64,000 nucleotides of DNA from Acanthochlamys bracteata. Its lineage: Eukaryota > Streptophyta > Magnoliopsida > Pandanales > Velloziaceae. A program made the translations under genes and the position numbers. The notes beneath the pieces were generated by a model, which searched no databases, had not been told where the DNA came from, and saw only the letters and a list, made by a program, of their open reading frames with translations. The stretch covers positions 8,440,463-8,504,462 of the forward strand of contig CM034134.1 of assembly GCA_019914995.1 (NCBI GenBank), written 5' to 3'. This document shows, piece by piece, positions 24,795-36,357 of the stretch. Within the stretch, counting starts at the first letter, position 1; each line of letters begins with the position of its first letter.

Positions 24795-25655
24795 ATGAAA
24801 ACAACATCATACTACAAACTTCCTCTCCTCTTCTTCCTCCTCGCCTTTCCGTTAGCCACGGCACAGGACTTCGATTTCTTCTATTTTGTTCTTCAGGTAT
24901 ATAAATTTACCAAAAAGTTTTGAGTTTGTTGTGTAGGTTAATTGTACAAATCATGATGTTTCTACTTGTTGGTGTTTCTGTAGTGGCCAGGTTCGTACTG
25001 TGATACTGCGCAGAGTTGTTGTTACCCAACAACAGGGAAGCCTGATGCAGATTTTGGTATCCATGGCTTGTGGCCTAACTACAGGGATGGATCTTACCCT
25101 TCCAACTGTGATCCTGACAGCCGTTACGATCGTTCACAGGTTCTAACTCATGCCTTGAACAAACTGCTTCTTAATAACATTACATTCAGCAGAAGAGAAG
25201 GTTTTCTAATTTTTCTTCGATTTGTTATGCAGATAAGAGACCTGAGGTCGAGAATGCAATCAGAATGGCCAACACTGGCGTGCCCTAGCGGTAGCGGAGA
25301 TGCATTCTGGGAGCATGAATGGGAGAAGCACGGGACTTGTGCAGAGTCAGTGCTCAGGCAGCACGACTACTTTGCGACTGCTCTCACGCTCAAGGACAAC
25401 GCGAACATTCTGCAAGCTTTGGAAGCTGCAGGAATCAGACCTGATGGCAACAAATACAGTTTGTCAAGCATCAAGAATGCAATCAGAACCGCAACCGGGC
25501 ATACGCCGGGAATTGAATGCAATAGGGACACCGGCGGTAATAGCCAGTTGTATCAGGTCTACATCTGTGTTGATTCATCAGCGACGCAGTTCATCGACTG
25601 CCCTGTATTCCCCAGGAGCAACTGTGGTTCTGGAATTGAATTCCCTTCCTTCTAG
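24795..25655 (+). CDS. Secreted S-like ribonuclease, T2 family
   Basis: Predicted 226-residue extracellular or vacuolar endoribonuclease. Exons: 24795-24896, 24984-25139, 25233-25655, all GT-AG. A cleavable signal peptide is visible (LPLLFFLLAFPLATA, cut before QDFDFF). Both catalytic segments of the T2 family are intact: FGIHGLWPN (CAS I) and HEWEKHGTC (CAS II), each with the catalytic His. Cys residues are at typical positions, including SCCYPT and the C-terminal NCGSGIEFPSF. It ends like RNS1/RNase LE proteins, which are induced by phosphate starvation and wounding. The gene lies next to an apyrase gene in Arabidopsis too (RNS1, At2g02990, from memory). S-like is inferred from gene structure and ending; self-incompatibility is not implied. 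Confidence 0.94.
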
Positions 25656-26338
25656 TAGAATTCAAACTCTCTGTAACAAAAATCACTTAGGATTCCCAGT
25701 TTCGTACGACTACTTGTTTCTTCATTTGTATTTTCAAATGTATGAATAAGAGCTGAAGGTTGATTAGTGCACGTTTCCATGACAACGACTGTTAACGGAG
25801 AAACAATTCCTCCAGTTGTCTGACAAAGACCCACCGAGAAAGAACTAGAACAACACTTGGCTACATCGCTTACCATTTACTACTTACCAGTGCAACAAAT
25901 GCGGAGAACGAACTACGTCGGCAACGACGAAGTCAAAGCTAGATCACCATACAAAATAGACATAGCAACTGAAAACTTACGATGATAGAACAAGCAAGGT
26001 AGTAGTTTCACCAACTTCAAATTTCAATCCATTATAAAACTCACCGAATCATTTCATAGAGAGTAGTAATTTGTAAATGACGCAAACCGTAACATTTGCA
26101 AAAGCTTCCAAGTTTACAAGAGAGCTCTTTGTCTTGAAACAAAAGAGAACAAAAAGAGAACTGATTTGACACTGCATCAGAAACGTTCTTAAGACCAGTA
26201 GCCTTTTCTACTTACTACAACCTTCGACCAGAATGACTCGGTAACCTCTTCTTGAAAATTTCTAAGCCGCAGAACTACAACGATGCAACCTTAATGCTGT
26301 TATTATTCTTCCCTATTTTCTTCGGAGGAAAAGCTATA
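25656..26338. other. Convergent 3' spacer between RNase and malate dehydrogenase
   Basis: 683 bp of 3' UTR-like sequence between facing stops; no other feature seen. Confidence 0.4.
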
Positions 26339-27589
26339 TCAAGCAGATGTGGTTGCTGCCGCTTGCTTGTGAACAAATGAAACACCCTTCTCGATGCTTG
26401 CCTTCAGTTCAGGCTTCAGTGCTTCTAGCGATTTGGCCTCATACTCGGTCAAGTTCTGGAGATCTGAAGGTATCAGAGCTTCAACTCCATTTTTGCCTAG
26501 CTTAACCCTTGATGCAAAGAAGGGCAGCTCAGTGAGGTCAGACTGAACAAAGGTGCACTCATAAACATCACCATCGCCATCAAGAGCTCGAAGGGAAGAC
26601 TCCACAAATCTAGCTGCTGCATAGGCCATAGATAAAGTTGCAGAACCGGCACCAGCTTTAGCCTCCACTACCTCTGTCCCAGCATTCTGTGTCCTCACTG
26701 TCAGCTCTTCAATTTCTTGATCAGTGAATGTCGTCGATGGCTTAGTCTTTGAAAGCAAAGGTAAAATGGTGATTCCAGCATGACCCCCTACAACAGGAAC
26801 ATCAACATCAATCAATTTAAGGTCCTTCTTTTTGGCCACAAATGTGTTAGCTCTGACAACATCAAGGGTTGTGACACCAAAAAGCTTCTTAGGATCATAA
26901 ACACCCTTCTGCTTAAGAACTTCCGCAGCAATTGGAACAGTAGAATTGACAGGATTGCTAATGATGTGGATGAAAGCATCAGGGCAGTTATCTGCTACAG
27001 CCTCGACAAGTGTTTTAACAATGTTGGCATTGATATTAAACAAGTCATCCCGGGTCATTCCAGGCTTCCTAGGAACTCCTGCAGGGATGACAACGACATC
27101 GACACCCTTCAAGGCATTTGGCAATTCAGCAGCCCCAGTGAAGTCCAAAACTTGAGATGGGGTGTTGCAGTGGCTGAGGTCTGCAGCAACTCCTTTAACA
27201 TTAGCAATATCATAGAGATGGAGAGCTGAGACCAGAGGGGACATCTTGATGAGAAGAGCTAAAGGTTGACCAATCCCTCCAGCAGCTCCAAGAATGGCAA
27301 CCTTATACGCAGAGGCTGTGGGTTGGAGTTGATTCCTGAGCTTTCGGACTGCTTGCAGTTTTGGGACAGAAGATGCCCGTAGAGCAGCAGTACCCTCTTT
27401 GGAGAAAAAAGAGGTCTCAGAGTCCAGGTTAATTGAGGAGTCTGCCTTTAAACCACAGAAACTTTTGAAGGACTTAGGTGCACTGAATCTTAAACCATGG
27501 GCCAAAGCTTTTGCACTCAAGCCAGTTTGAGAACTGTGGGAAGGCACTGAAGCAATAGCTGTGGTTGTCATCGCGGTGGATGCCATCAC
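26339..27589 (-). CDS. Plastid NAD-dependent malate dehydrogenase
   Basis: An uninterrupted 416-codon frame for the chloroplast NAD-malate dehydrogenase, which interconverts malate and oxaloacetate. Residues 1 to about 90 are a Ser/Ala/Thr-rich transit peptide. The NAD-binding motif GAAGGIGQ is at 101-108. Substrate and catalytic motifs follow: [15 protein letters not shown] (both substrate-binding Arg), [11 protein letters not shown] and [15 protein letters not shown] (catalytic His). The length and transit peptide match Arabidopsis At3g47520 (403 residues), not the shorter mitochondrial or peroxisomal forms. A second ATG lies at the next codon. A 5' UTR intron is likely: donor GCGAG/GTAACA at 28952, acceptor GCTAG ending at 27634, about 1.3 kb. 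In Arabidopsis this protein also has a structural role with the FtsH12 complex. Confidence 0.96.
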   Translation of the reverse strand: MMASTAMTTTAIASVPSHSSQTGLSAKALAHGLRFSAPKSFKSFCGLKADSSINLDSETSFFSKEGTAALRASSVPKLQAVRKLRNQLQPTASAYKVAILGAAGGIGQPLALLIKMSPLVSALHLYDIANVKGVAADLSHCNTPSQVLDFTGAAELPNALKGVDVVVIPAGVPRKPGMTRDDLFNINANIVKTLVEAVADNCPDAFIHIISNPVNSTVPIAAEVLKQKGVYDPKKLFGVTTLDVVRANTFVAKKKDLKLIDVDVPVVGGHAGITILPLLSKTKPSTTFTDQEIEELTVRTQNAGTEVVEAKAGAGSATLSMAYAAARFVESSLRALDGDGDVYECTFVQSDLTELPFFASRVKLGKNGVEALIPSDLQNLTEYEAKSLEALKPELKASIEKGVSFVHKQAAATTSA

Positions 27590-29025
27590 AATGTATTAAA
27601 CAGGCACTATGAACACCACAGGCGATTTGACTCCTAGCATCAAACAAAAGAACCCTAAGAGTTAGCTGGTAATTGTTGCTAAAATATGAAACGCAAGAAA
27701 CTTCTCAAACACAAGTCTTACAAGAAACCAAGTCTAAGAGTCCACTTTTTTCATTTACTTGAATAATTACCTACAATCACATGTGATCTCGCAAATAAAG
27801 CTCCTGCAGTGCCCAACAAAACAGTAGTAATAGCACATCTCCAATAAACCAATTTTGAAGAATTACTTGAAGAACTAATCACAACGTTCTTCTCAAATAA
27901 AACAAGAGAGCGAGCTAGAAGCATTGAGCATTCAGATACACTGATCTAGCATCCAGAAATTGCAATAAGTTTGCAGCTATGAAATTAGTTTTATCAAAAA
28001 ATTCTTTTCTACTACTGTATACATAACACACTACTGCAACCAGACCCAAAAGTGCATTCCAACTTCAATAATAAATTACAAAACAAATGTTTACAATGCA
28101 TTTTGAGATAGCCAATTGAACACAAAAATTACGTATATGTCTATCTTGTAGCCATAATTCACAGATACAAACTGAGGTCCTAATCTATCTTAAACAATAT
28201 CTTATTAGAACAGGTGATGCCATCAGGACTTCTAACTTAAAACTAAAAGCAGAGCTCTCTTCAGTTCAATATACAGAGACATTATGAATTGTTCCGATCA
28301 AAGAAGAAAATCACAAGAGGGCGAATAAAGTCCACGAACATCTAGATTAGCGATGCATGATCATGAATGTAAGTGCTTGGCTCTATCCCCTTAAACAATC
28401 AACCAAAAGAAACTGCAAATCCTTTTCAATATTTTATAAAGAAATCGCGAATCTGTTTAAATAAAGCCACTTACCTAAATGCATACACTTCTAAGAACAT
28501 TTAGTTCCATTTCTTCTCATAAATGGATTTCCTGTTTACTTTCGTCCCAAAAGAACTCATCAATACAGAACCAAGAAGACGAAGATAACCTACTCAAAAT
28601 CCAGGAAATCAACAAAGAAACCACAGCATTCAAAGTTCTACCAAAAATAGAAACAAAGTTGAACAAATTGTGCTAAAAATTAAATAATTTTATGTCAAAA
28701 AATTGCAATAATCACAAAAAATCAGCAATGAAAGCACGAGGCAAGAGATCAAACTAAAAAACTTCACGATAAAATCGAATTTTCATGAGATCTATCTATC
28801 TATCTAAAAAAACCAACAAATTTCTTCAACCCACCATATAACTACTCCAGATTCCAAGATACACCCAACAATTCAAAATACAAACCAAATAAAATTCACC
28901 CAAAAATTTTCAAACTTTCAAATGAATCGATCGAGAAAAATTTTGTTGTTACCTCGCAATTAGTTGTTGTTGAGTTCAAGAAAGGAGCGAAGACGGAAAT
29001 AGCAAGGTGAACTCTTTTCGGAGCG

Positions 29026-29267
29026 CGTTTAGTTTAGTTTTTCAAAAATTACTTTTCAATTTTTTTAAATATATTTTTTAATATATATTTATTAAATATA
29101 TAAAAAATTTATTTAAAAATTTAGAAAGTATAAAAAAATTTAAAAAAATGAGATCTTTTTATTACATATTTTTATTATTTTCTAAAAAATAAAAAAAATA
29201 AAATTCGTTTTTTAAAAAAAAAAATTTTTATTTTAGAAAAATTTTATTTCATAAGCACTTTCAAACG
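29026..29267 (+). repeat. Short TIR element, family 1, copy D
   Basis: Starts CGTTTAGTTTAGTTTTTC and ends AAGCACTTTCAAACG; AT-rich interior matches copies B and C. It lies just outside the inferred MDH 5' UTR exon (about 28953-29010), so it forms the core promoter-proximal sequence. Confidence 0.55.
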
Positions 29268-31705
29268 TTCCAGTTTAAACGGATCACATTTTTAATATAT
29301 ATTCGAACCAGTTAAAAACACAGGAAAAATGATTTTTTGTTTTTCTTAATATACAAAATATTTTTGAATCTGACTTTTTAAATTAAATATAGTGTGACTC
29401 ATTTTTTACTTTAAACTGATAAAACTATCATTAGAGCTTCTCAATCTTCTTTTTATTTGTTCTGCTTTTTTGTTCTTTTTTTTTCTCAACAATAGATTGT
29501 GTTACAACACGTCTATCAGACCTTATTTGTTAGATTTCGATGAAACGATACTATAGAAAAATTTTGCATCTCTCTATTTATATCTCCAAAAAGTCGGGGC
29601 AACATATCACATAAAATTTAGTAACAAAAAATATTACAAAATGATAAAAATAAGCAAAATATAAAGATTTATTTTTAAATCACAGTTTTACTCTAACCTC
29701 ATCTTTTTGAACACCGAGACATTTTTCAATTGAAAATTTTAAAATAGATTAGAATACTCTTTAATCTCCACTATTGAATATAAAAACTACGAATTTTAAT
29801 AAAATTTTAACTCAATCGAAATGTAAATGGATATCCATTCAAAATTTTGATCAAATAAGAATGATCGAACTATAGTCATTATTTGACTTCTTTTCTTTTT
29901 CTTATGATTATCTTGATGAGAAAATATATGAAAGTTGATCATGGTTTTATCATAGTGAATATGAGATTTGGAGCCTTTTAGATCTCTTTTTTAAATTTTC
30001 AATCAAATAGTATTAAATAATAACCATTGTTCGAAAAATAAATAATGTTTATTATTCAAATAACCATCAAAGAATGGTAATTATTCAAATGCTGGTCGAA
30101 CTTATATCGAATAATGTATAAATTAAATTTATCTAAATACCATTCTCAACTTATTTTAATAATAATTTTTTTTCATCTAAATATTTATATCAAAATAAAC
30201 TGCTTATTTTAGAAATAAGTCTAAGCTACTTATTTAAAAAATAAACTATCTATCTCGGTAAGCTTTTTATTTTAAATCCAAACATGCCATAAATAGATAC
30301 GCTACGGTGCTAAACGAGCTCTTTTAGCAAACCGAAATATTGGGCTCTCGTGGTTTGGGCTACGCCAACTAATAAATAGATTAAATGGGCTCAAAGGTTT
30401 CTGAACCCAGCTCAATTATGAATTCCACTTTTTTTTTAAGTTGAAATTGATTTCTGTGAAATTAAAATTCACTCTCACAACTCCCAACTCAAAAATAATT
30501 TTTCTCATTAATTCTCATTAATTGCTGAACTAGACAATAATTATATCGGCTATAAATATATTTCAATTATAATTAACTCCACTTTCTCATACAAAATTTA
30601 AAGTTTTGTAAAATATATTTTTATCATTTTAAATTTATTTTTACACAAAATTTAACTACTATCAAAATTATAACAAATTTAAATTATATATCTTAATTAT
30701 CACTCCAAATTTGTTTATATCTAATTTTATTTTTATTAAATTTTAATTTTAAATACTTATTTCTTTGAATCTATTTTTATATACTTAAAATACGTTCTAA
30801 TTTAAAATGATTCGATTAGAGACGTTAGCATATCATAACATTACTTACCTTCCACGACATTGACTTTTTAACAAAAATTACGAATCCAGTAGATCAGTGC
30901 CACGTAGCATTGTGGAAAGATGTTCTTAGCGCGTGTTGACTTGAAGGAAGAAGAAGAATTTTTGAAATAGAACGAAGTAGTTCAATAAAAAATTCATTTT
31001 TTGAAGATTATTTTCTTAATAGAATAAAACTTTTATTTATTTTTGAGAAGTAATATGTACTGACCATTTTAAAAGGAAAACGAGAACTTTTATTTTGGTA
31101 ATTTTGAGAAGTTTTATTTTTATTTTTGAGAAGTTGGTGAGATTTTGAATTATAAAAAAAAAAAAGGAAAGAAAAACTGAAAGTGAAGTGATGTGATTGT
31201 AGTTCTAAGTTAAAATATCAATTCCTCAAATCGAAAAACAAAAATAAATAACTATTCTTTTGTTTTTGTTTGCTTAAACTTTAAAGAAAAGATTGTTTCT
31301 TTTGTTTTCTTTATAGAAGAGAGCAAACAGTGAAGCAGACCAGAGCAATTTACTCTTTTTCTTGTTCTTGTTAATCTTCTTCTCCTCTGAGCAAAACCCA
31401 AAACTTTTTCAGAGAAAAACAAATCTTTACTTGTCCTTCTTCATAAAAATATCATACATTTCTCAAACATTTCTTGAACTTGAAGAGTCCAACTTGTTCT
31501 ATTTGTTGAATTTTGACAGAAAGGTTGTCTTTTCAGAAATAAGCACCCTTCCTCTCACATTCATCTTCCACACACATTTCTTTACTTAAACTTTTGATCT
31601 TCGAGCAAATTCGCCAAAGGAAAAAGGTTGGTTTGTGGATCTTAGTTTCAAATGTTGACGTGGGAAACATTGGTTGCTTGAGATTGCTGGGGCTTCAGGA
31701 TCAAA

Positions 31706-32613
31706 ATGCCAAAATCTCATCGCTGCAGAAGGTAATTGCTTAAACTCGTGTCTAATAATTGTAGTTTACTACCATTCCAGGATATGGTGGAATTGCTACT
31801 AGTTTTTGAAGATTTAATACAAAAAGTTGAAATTTAATGGAATGCTGGCTGCATGCTTCATCTCACTTTGTCCAGAAAAGGGCTTCTTTTTCCATAATTC
31901 GGGCTACTTTGTCGTGCTGATTAACATATACTGCCTCCTTGTTGTAGTAGTTAGATTTGTGAATTTTCTTCTAACTACTGAAACAAAAAAGATATTGTTT
32001 TAAATTCTTTTTTTATAATTTTTGTATCACCTGTTGCTCATTGCTTAAATTTCTGTCTTGCTGTGAAATGCCAATTTCCGTGATTTGTCAGTAAGTTTGT
32101 AGAATTTTGCATCTGTTATGTCACTATCCATTATACATATTTTTCTTTAATCTCTTCCGTCAACTCTATGGACTAGTGGATACTTGTTGAACCGGTATTA
32201 GCCTGTTTAAATTTCTTTTCTTGTTCTATCAACTTGTATCGTGAGAAAACCTGTTGAAGTTTTCTGAGAAAGACCCAGGAAGGAGATGAGAAGTTTTCGT
32301 AATGGTTTTCTACCTTATTTCTGCTATGCTGCCATGCTGCTTCATGCTTCATGTTTCTTATTTCTGAAAAGGTTAAGTAACGCTTGCTCTTCTTCTTGTT
32401 TCTGAAAGTTAGTATGGAACTGAAACTGGTTGGTTTGTTAATTCCAGATTTTACAATCTGACCCTTTGCTGGATGTAGTTTATAATCAAACGGAATGGAG
32501 AAAACGGATTCATGTAGCTGACCCCACGCAAGTGGGATAAAGGCTTAGTTTGTTGTTGTTGTTATGGAAGCTCCATAAGTACTGATTGGTAACAAGGCTG
32601 TAGGAAAAGATGA
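31706..32613 (+). promoter_or_regulatory. Upstream ORF overlapping the galactosyltransferase start
   Basis: ATG at 31706 in the leader exon runs nine codons to the donor at 31731/31732. After splicing to the acceptor at 32603 it continues and stops at TGA 32611-32613, overlapping the main ATG (32610-32612) as ATGA. The inferred peptide has 11 residues and is basic (MPKSHRCRRKR). Another short uORF (ATG about 31651) precedes it. It depends on the inferred intron. Confidence 0.45.
32491..32573 (+). mobile_element. 3' fragment of a TS/Au-type SINE
   Basis: GGAATGGAG is followed by CATGTAGCTGACCCCACG, AGTGGGATAAAGGCTTAG and a (TTG)n tail. This block is typical of the 3' end of plant TS/Au SINEs (from memory). 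The 5' part is missing. It lies in the 5' UTR intron of the galactosyltransferase gene, ending about 35 bp before the start codon. Confidence 0.65.
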
Positions 32614-35560
32614 AGAGGTGGTCAGGAGGTGTCATCATAGCTGTTTTGTTTGGTTTACTTGTTTTTCGGTATGTTGTAATGGAGAGTCCAATGGCAGAAA
32701 AGATGATTCATAATCCTTTCTCTGGCAATAACTCTAATCCTCTTCGATGGTTGGATATGGGCAATCGTCCTGCTGTTCAAAATCCAGAGAATGGATCTCT
32801 AGCAGTCTCAACTTCTACCTTAGTTTCTTCTCTTTTTGCTCCTAGAAATCTGACCAATGAAGAGTTACGATCTTTAGAAAGTTGGAAACAAATGGAACTC
32901 TTGGCTAGTCGTGCAGAAGGTCTGCCTCAAGCTACCGAAGCAATTTTAGAAGCTGGAACAGCATGGAAAAGCCTTATGGATTCAATTCAAGAGAAAAAAG
33001 GGAGTAGTTCAGGAAATGGAACCACGGAGCGAAAACATAAGGAAAGACAATGCCCGTATTCTATTAGTGTCATGAATGCATCACATTCTCATGATAGTAG
33101 CTTTAAATTGAAGATTCCATGTGGATTGGTCCAGGGTTCTTCAATTACTTTCATTGGTACTCCTGGCGGTCTTCTTGGCGATTTCCGGATTGATTTAACT
33201 GCATCAGCACTACCGGGTGAACCAGATCCTCCTATCATTCTGCATTACAATGTTCGATTGCATGGAGATAAAGTTACTGAAGATCCAGTTATCGTGCAAA
33301 ATACATGGACTTCAAGCAGTGATTGGGGTGAAGAGGAGAGGTGTCCTCCACCAGATCCTGATGACAAGAAAACAGGTACTTGATTGAGCATTAGGAGTTA
33401 TCCGGAATCATAGTTCTTTTCCTTTCACTATTCACTCATAATATAAATGTTGTCATTGAGGATTTTTGTGTTTATTTGTTGAATGGTTCTTATCTGGACT
33501 CCATCGCTACTCCAATTCTTAACCATTCATGTTGGTGTCTCTGGTATACTCATATTTGAGTTTGAGCTAGGAAACAGTAAAAATTCTTGTTATGTGTTCG
33601 CATCATATTTCTGCATTAGATCCTTTGGTTTTCATTAAAATATTGAATAATCTTTAATCTGCAGTGTACTTATCTCTGAATCGACTTGGGTATTGTAAGT
33701 TCTTAGCCAATCTAGTTCAACTGTGATGCTTTGATGGTGTGAGTGAATGTTGGCACAAGTATGTTGTATTTTATGTTTCTAGGTTGTACGCCTAGTCAAT
33801 AGTTCTACTTTGCATGCATAATATTATGCCTTCATGAATTGCCATCTCTCAAGACCTAATAGCATCTTATGTATGATTCGTTTACATTTCAAGAATCCTC
33901 TCATCTTTGCTATTGCATTGAATTGTTTATATTCCTTCTTGTGTAGTTGATGAATTAGAGAAATGCAGCAGGGCTATTGGTAAAAAAGAGAAAGAAAGCT
34001 TAGCATCAAGTAGGAATGCTAGTGCTTCAGGGTCATCTACCACAAGAAAAGAAAGTCCCAAATCTCAAAAATACTTCCCTTTTAAGCAAGGGCATATTGC
34101 AATTGCCATTCTTCGAGTTGGAATGGAAGGGATTCAAATGACAGTTGATGGAAAGCATATAACCTCTTTTGCTTACCGCGAGGTACTTTGCGAGAAGCCT
34201 TCTTTATTTTTATTACTTGGTTGTAGCAACATGGTCTTGAGATTTTAACTTTTTTTCCAGAGCTTGGAGCCATGGCTTGTTAATGAAGCAAGAATATCTG
34301 GGGATATTAAACTAATTTCTGTTCTAGCCAGCGGTTTACCCACTTCAGAGGACTTAGAGCACGTGAATGATTTGGAATTGCTAAAATCTGCCCCAATCCG
34401 CAAGCATAAAACACTGGATCTTTTCATTGGTGTCTTTTCCACAGCAAACAATTTCAAGCGCAGAATGGCAGTTCGAAGAACATGGATGCAATATGATGTT
34501 ATGAGAACAGGAACTGTGGCTGTACGATTTTTTGTTGGCCTGGTAAAAACCGATAAAGATATTATCTTTGTATTTACTTGTTTACAGCTGGTGCTCATTA
34601 TTGATTGCTTGAAGTCAGAGTTCTGGTACATCCTTGGTTTGAAACTTGACTTGATGAATCTGAACCTTTTACTCCACAGCATAAGAACGAAATGGTGAAT
34701 GAAGAACTTTGGGATGAGGCACGCACTTATGGTGATATACAGCTGATGCCGTTTGTGGATTACTATAGTCTCATTACGTGGAAGACTATTGCAATTTGTA
34801 TTTATGGGGTAAACTCTTACCAGAAGCCTCCAATTCATGTCTGTCTAGATTTCTTGTACTTGTCTTTGCTGATTCTGTAATGTTTTCAATCAGACAAAGG
34901 TTGTGTCAGCCAACTTTGTCATGAAAACAGATGATGATTCTTTTGTTCGTGTTGACGAAGTGCTCTCTTCATTGAAGTCATCAAACATTACAGATGGGCT
35001 ATTGTATGGTAGAATCAACTCTGATTCTCAGCCTCACAGAAACACTGACAGCAAGTGGTACATTAGCCATCAGGTACTATGTATAAGGCCTCTTAATTTT
35101 TCCGCCAATGCCCAAACTGATAATTATCAACTCTGTGTAACACTGAAAACTTGTGCAATCTAGGAATGGCCGGAAGACAAATACCCTCCTTGGGCGCATG
35201 GTCCAGGGTATGTAGTGTCTCGAGATATCGCAAAGTCAATCTATCAGAAACATAAAAAGGGTCGTTTGAAGGTAATGCTCGTCTTTGAGACAATTTCTCT
35301 GAGCAGTCTTATTCTGTAAAAGGCTGAGGTTATTCTGTAACGTGCAGATATTCAAGCTGGAGGATGTGGCAATGGGCATATGGGTAGCTGAGATGAAAAA
35401 CGAAGGCATGGATATTCTATACATCAATGAAGGCAGGATCTATAACGAAGGGTGCAAGACCGATTATGTGGTTGCTCATTATCAGCAGCCAAGAGAGATG
35501 CTATGCCTATGGGCCAAACTTCAGGAAACGCATCATGCTAGATGTTGCGACGAGTCATAG
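32610..35560 (+). CDS. Hydroxyproline O-galactosyltransferase-like GT31 protein with galectin domain
   Basis: Predicted 637-residue Golgi type II membrane protein. Exons: 32610-33375, 33947-34182, 34261-34542, 34680-34808, 34894-35073, 35164-35271, 35348-35560; all GT-AG and in phase. It has a short cytosolic tail (MKRWSGG) and a membrane anchor at about 8-24. A galactoside-binding lectin region lies at about 160-350 ([18 protein letters not shown], then [15 protein letters not shown]). The GT31 domain shows [11 protein letters not shown], the DDD metal site in [14 protein letters not shown], and [12 protein letters not shown], and the end has [12 protein letters not shown]. Plant GALT2-6 with this layout add the first galactose to hydroxyproline of arabinogalactan proteins; GALT5-type is the best guess. 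The leader contains a 5' UTR intron and uORFs. Confidence 0.93.
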
Positions 35561-36357
35561 GTTGTAGTCTCATTACAATCCACAGACTCAGACAACTTAT
35601 AGTGTCACAGATCTCAGAAGCAGTGTCGCATGACTGAACATAATCATACAAGAACCCTTTCTGGAATCGTTGACAAGATCTAACGTCGACGCTTTCTGGC
35701 CGGCCTGATAATACATACATTGCAGTGAACATCATCAAATATTGATCGGTCTTTTTGTTCCTTTTCATATAACTCAATGGCAATGGTAACAAGTACCCGC
35801 GCGGCGAAGGTTGAATTATGTGAGCAGGTATTTTCGATCTCCTCTGTGAAGATGTACGAGTATTGTTGTACCGCATGTATACATCATGTAAATGAGAAAT
35901 TTTTCATGAAATATGCAAGTTCATTGATTTCATTCATCACCATCAACAACAGTAATATAATGAAATACGGTGGAAGAAGAAGCAGAACGCGGCTCAGATG
36001 CCGAGCAAGGCCTTGATCATTTTACTGTTTATCTCAGTGCAGAAGCGGTCACCGGAGACCGAAAGAAGGATGAGTTCGAACGTTAGAAAGAGTTCCGGTA
36101 GGCAAGAAGCTGGCGAGTCTCGCAGTTTTAGGTAAGGACGTTTTTTTCCGCCGCGATGAGGGCAGTCGTCGCCGTAGACTTCATTTCCGTTAACGTTTCC
36201 GGCTTGTTCTTCGAGATTCTAAGTGATATACTTGTAGCGGGCACTTAGTGACAGTTATTTCATGACACCGTTTGAACTGAATCAAAACGTTTCAACCTTT
36301 ACTATGAAACATTCAACATTAAAAAATTTTGATACCAAATGAAATTTCGAAAAATTT
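35561..36357. other. Convergent spacer between galactosyltransferase and CHLP
   Basis: The first 400 bp are 3' UTR-like. Bases 35990-36240 are noticeably GC-richer and contain a 45-codon plus-strand frame (35998-36135) with a hydrophobic N-terminus. A perfect donor-like AG/GTAAGG overlaps its stop. I do not call it a gene. Confidence 0.4.

Larger units (their letters stand above)
27590..32609. other. 5-kb spacer between malate dehydrogenase and galactosyltransferase genes
   Basis: Bases 27590 to about 29020 hold the MDH leader with its 5' UTR intron. A TIR element (29026-29267) sits at the presumed MDH transcription start. Bases 29270-31300 are AT-rich with no recognisable gene. From about 31320 the leader of the galactosyltransferase begins, with a 5' UTR intron at 31732-32603. 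Confidence 0.5.
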
